The notes under the pieces: generated by a model
The model's input: only the letters and a program-made list of their open reading frames with translations
Told to the model about the DNA's origin: nothing
Databases searched by the model: none
Made by a program: the position numbers and the translations under genes
NCBI RefSeq assembly: GCF_900183975.1
Contig: NZ_LT853882.1
Coordinates: 372,001-436,000 of the forward strand
Length of the DNA: 64,000 bases
Origin: Xanthomonas fragariae
GTDB taxonomy: Bacteria; Pseudomonadota; Gammaproteobacteria; Xanthomonadales; Xanthomonadaceae
Reading direction: 5' to 3'
Part shown: positions 61,345 to 64,000 of the stretch, one piece after another
Numbering within the stretch: the first letter of the stretch is position 1
Layout of the letters: every line of letters starts with the position of its first letter

Positions 61345-61697
61345 ATGAAGAAAAAATAAAAATATTTTACTTAATTTCGGTACTTATAATATTTTTCGCG
61401 GGGGTTTTGATTGTAATAATTAATGGAAGGGCGGCAGAAACTTCCATTAATTATATTAAAAATGAATCTTTGGCAATATGTGGCAGTGGAGGGGCGACCT
61501 CTGTCCGTGTCAAAATATTTCCCGTTCGTATCAAAGTTATCGGAGATAGCGGGTACGCCGAATTTCATCTATCTGCGGAATGTAGTAAAAGTCACTCCGT
61601 CGCGGTTAAAATAACTTTAAAAAAGAAAGTTGGGCGATGGTGCGTCACTGATTCATCTGTCGATGGTTCTGTGATTCATCTGTCGATGGTTCTGTAA
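61345..61697 (+). pseudogene. Putative Rhs immunity gene with start-proximal frameshift and 3' duplication
   Basis: Immediately after the Rhs stop lies AAAGG, six bases, then ATGAAG and a run of six A. In that frame a stop follows at codon 5. One more A would give MKKKIKIFYLISVLIIFFAG, a lysine start and membrane helix, joined to the 95-residue open frame that continues ESLAICGSGGATSVRVKIF. At the end, a 23-bp tandem duplication (61649-61671 and 61672-61694) changes the C-terminus from SVKRNLDFCER to SVIHLSMVL. Position, size, low GC and a membrane anchor fit an immunity protein; no family is recognised. Confidence 0.6.
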
Positions 61698-61750
61698 AAA
61701 GAAATTTAGATTTCTGCGAAAGGTGAATTTTACAAATTTTGTTCTGATTA

Positions 61751-63254
61751 GTCGTCCCTGAAAAATCCCCGTCAAGCGCCAAGTGCCGTCGGTGACAGCG
61801 GCACGGCACTCAAGGATGACCATCCCATCGCCCGCATCCAGGCACGCAAAAACGCGATCCAGCGCAGCAGCCAGCGCAGGTTGTAGCCGGCCGCGCAGCC
61901 GAGCACGTGCAGCGCATCGCCTTGGGCACCTTTCAGCCTGCAGCGACGCAACCGGCAGTCGTCTTTCAGATGTCCGATCACCGGCTCCACCGCCTGCCGT
62001 CGCTTGATCCAGCGCCATTGCCGTCGCGTCAGCGTCTTGGCCTTGCCGCGATGCAGGACCTGCACGCCATCGACTTCGCGCCCGCGATCGCCCAGGTCCA
62101 CGATCGCCACCGTCGGTTCTACGCTCACATCCTGCAGCAACCCGCGTGTCTGCTCCAGCTGCTCGGCCAAGGTATCGCCGTCGTACGGGTTGCCCGGGAA
62201 GCTGCGCGCACCCACGACCAATCCCTTGCAGGCGGTGACCGCAATGCCGACCTTGACGCCGAATTCGTACGCTTGACGCGCCTTGCCCTTGCCGATGCAT
62301 TCCACTTCCGGGGCATGCAATGCGTAGAGTTTTTGTTTGTCCTTCGGACGCTGCGTGTACAGCCGTTGCGCACGTTCCAGCCAGACAGCGATGCGCTCGC
62401 GCACGCCGGTGTTTACCTGATCGAGTTTGCGTTGGATGTCGCGCACGAGCCGTCCCAGCACTGTGCGTTGACGTCGCAGGACGCGCCGCATCCGCTTGAA
62501 CTGGCACGCATGCGCATACCGACCTGCCTTGCGGCTCAGGGCCGGGCCTTGCCGCGCGTAGCTCTGCCGCAATCCGATGCTGTGCCGCTTGGCCAGTAAC
62601 ACCAGCTTCTTGCGTGCCACCTCCAGCAAACGGCTGTCGGTCGGATAGGCGATCGCCTTTTCCTGCACCGTGGTGTCCACGATCACCCGCGACAACTCGC
62701 GTGCGTCCACCGCCTGCATCGCATGCGCGGCGTTGATGGTGTGCGCCAGCAGCTCTTCCATCCCGGCCTCACCCAGGCGCTGCCGCCAGCGCGTCAGCGA
62801 GCTGGCATCGCACGGCAAACGCGTCTGGAACACGACCTCACCGGTGAAAAACTGCCAGTACGGATTCTCCAGCCAGCGCTCGCACACCGCTTCATCGGAC
62901 AGGTCGTAGGCGTGTTTGAGGTAGAGCAAACCGGCAATCAGCCGCACCGGCAATGCCGGCCGACCGCCACCGGCCTGGGTGGCCGGCAAGCGCGATGAAA
63001 GTGCTTGCTCCAACGCCGTCCACGGCATCCGTTGGCGCAGCCGCGCCAGCGGATGACGCAGATCGATCTGGTTCTCCAGCCACGAACGAAACAACTCGGC
63101 GGCGGGTCTGTCTTCGGCAGCAGGACGGCGTGTACGCATGAGTGAAAATTGCCAGAAACCAGCCTTCAGCGTAGCGAACACTGGTAGTTTTGGCACGCCG
63201 GTGCAGACATCAAGGCCTTGCGGTCGTTGGGTGGTTGGGGTTTTTCAGGGGCGA
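61751..63254 (-). mobile_element. IS1478-like IS5-family element
   Basis: About 1.5 kb bounded by imperfect inverted repeats (GTCGTCCCTGAAAAATCCCC at left; GGGGTTTTTCAGGGGCGAC at right). It holds one long transposase gene on the minus strand. The left end lies about 50 bases after the putative immunity gene and the right end abuts a truncated IS3 element. No target duplication is evident (TTA left, CAA right). Confidence 0.85.
61772..63139 (-). CDS. IS1478-type transposase (IS5 family, ISL2/IS1478 group)
   Basis: 455 residues from MRTRRPAAEDRPAAELF; an upstream in-frame ATG at 63196 would add 19 residues. N-terminal DUF772-like domain (RLIAGLLYLKHAYDLSDEAV), then the DDE core: VIVDTTVQEKAIAYPTDSRL (Asp), TVAIVDLGDRGREVDGV (Asp) and RRQAVEPVIGHLKDDCRLRR (Glu). 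The frame is intact, so the element may be active. Confidence 0.9.
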   Translation of the reverse strand: MRTRRPAAEDRPAAELFRSWLENQIDLRHPLARLRQRMPWTALEQALSSRLPATQAGGGRPALPVRLIAGLLYLKHAYDLSDEAVCERWLENPYWQFFTGEVVFQTRLPCDASSLTRWRQRLGEAGMEELLAHTINAAHAMQAVDARELSRVIVDTTVQEKAIAYPTDSRLLEVARKKLVLLAKRHSIGLRQSYARQGPALSRKAGRYAHACQFKRMRRVLRRQRTVLGRLVRDIQRKLDQVNTGVRERIAVWLERAQRLYTQRPKDKQKLYALHAPEVECIGKGKARQAYEFGVKVGIAVTACKGLVVGARSFPGNPYDGDTLAEQLEQTRGLLQDVSVEPTVAIVDLGDRGREVDGVQVLHRGKAKTLTRRQWRWIKRRQAVEPVIGHLKDDCRLRRCRLKGAQGDALHVLGCAAGYNLRWLLRWIAFLRAWMRAMGWSSLSAVPLSPTALGA

Positions 63255-63281
63255 CCAATTCCCTACCCCGAGGAGATTGGA

Positions 63282-64000
63282 CGTGAAGAAGCGCTTTACC
63301 GAAGAGCAGATCATTGGCTTCCTGCGCGAAGCCGAAGCAGGCGTGGCGATCAAAGACCTGTGCCGGCGCCATGGCTTCAGTGAGGCCTCGTACTGCCTGT
63401 GGCGCAGCAAGTTCGGCGGGATGAGCGTGAAACGCGCGGCTGAAGAAGTTGTTGGCCGAGCAGCTGTTCGAAAACGACCTGATCAAGGATGCACTGCGAA
63501 AAAAGTGGTGAGCGCACCCGCGCGTCGTGCGCTGGTGCGCGAGTGGATCGGGTGCGGTGCCAGCGAGCGTCGCGCCTTGGCGGCGATCGGCATGAGCGCC
63601 AGTGCGCTGCGCTACTGCCCGCGCGAAGACCGCAACGTTGAGCTACGCGAGCGCATTCTTGCGCTGGCGCATCGCCATCGCCGCTATGGCGTGGGGATGA
63701 TCTATCTCAAACTGCGACAGGAAGGGCGCATCGTGAACTACAAGCGCGTGGAGCGGTTGTATCGCGAGCAGCAGCTGCAGGTCCGGCGCCGCCAAGCGCA
63801 AAAAAGTACCGGTGGGCGAGCGTCAACCGCTGCTGCGGCCATCGCAGGCCAACCAGGTGTGGTCGATGGACTTCGTGTTCGACCGCACCGCCGAAGGCCG
63901 GGTGATCAAGTGTCTGGTGATCGTGGACGACGCAACCCACGAAGCGGTCGCCATCGACGTGGAGCGCGCGATCTCGGGACACGGCGTTGCGCGCGTGCTG
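63282..64000 (+). pseudogene. IS407-type IS3 element, orfA and orfB frameshifted, cut by window end
   Basis: orfA starts at a GTG as KKRFTEEQIIGFLREAEAG and runs to KFGGMSV, where a deletion of about 35 bases relative to the 23 kb remnant shifts the frame (LKKLLAEQLFENDLIKDAL follows in another frame). orfB begins VREWIGCGASERRALAAIGM and continues LRQEGRIVNYKRVERLYREQ, then needs another one-base shift near 63790 to give KVPVGERQPLLRP and NQVWSMDFVFDRTAEGR (first catalytic Asp). The remainder lies outside the window. The left end was probably lost to the IS1478-like insertion. Confidence 0.85.

Overview
The window is a 64 kb piece of a high-GC gammaproteobacterial chromosome, most probably Xanthomonas. 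Supporting this are a perfect HrpX-type PIP-box in front of a large effector-like gene, IS1478-type, IS3 and IS5 elements, the glycogen/trehalose cluster and the general gene repertoire. The species cannot be read from the sequence. Most genes are ordinary chromosomal housekeeping genes; the accessory and decayed DNA is concentrated at about 1.8-9.9 kb, 15-18 kb, 23-27 kb and 56.8-64 kb.

Layout. 0.1-4.6 kb: a DUF2059 exported protein, arfB, a PlsC-like acyltransferase, an IS5 scrap and a lipoprotein M3 peptidase. 4.7-9.9 kb: a candidate type III effector with a PIP-box, a beheaded TetR-type regulator, a four-repeat orphan type I-F CRISPR array cut on its leader side by an IS3 element (copy 1), and transposase and phage-like scraps. 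No cas gene is visible anywhere in the window. 9.9-15.1 kb: a glycerol regulon (glpR-glpD-glpF-glpK, all minus strand) with a GlpR-like operator before glpD. 15.4-18.3 kb: a RIO1-type kinase between two broken hydrolases. 18.4-24.6 kb: mnmG, a tyrosine-rich lipoprotein, a PLP dehydratase coupled to a YdcF-like protein, an IS3 scrap, an 88-bp inverted repeat and lpxO.

24.9-31.4 kb: the biotin genes, in transcription order bioB-bioF-(small gene)-bioH-[decayed SDR gene and a 13-unit hexanucleotide repeat]-bioC, with comF divergent. 31.7-43 kb: ubiA, tRNA-Arg(CCG), a ribosome hibernation factor, an MscS channel, an ABC1 kinase, a DUF808 membrane protein, a Tat-exported glycoside hydrolase-like protein and a diguanylate cyclase. 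43.5-56.2 kb: an overlapping glgA-glgB-treZ-malQ-treY run followed by a DUF2934 gene and glgX. Together these make, branch and debranch alpha-glucan and convert it to trehalose.

56.9-64 kb is an IS-riddled island. IS3 copy 2 removes the front of an Rhs polymorphic-toxin gene. An IS5-type element sits exactly inside the conserved DPxGL junction between Rhs core and toxin tip, with a TA target duplication. The AT-rich tip is followed by a small membrane-anchored gene in the immunity position that carries a one-base change in a poly-A run at its start and a 23-bp tandem duplication at its end. An IS1478-like element and a broken IS407-type IS3 element close the window.
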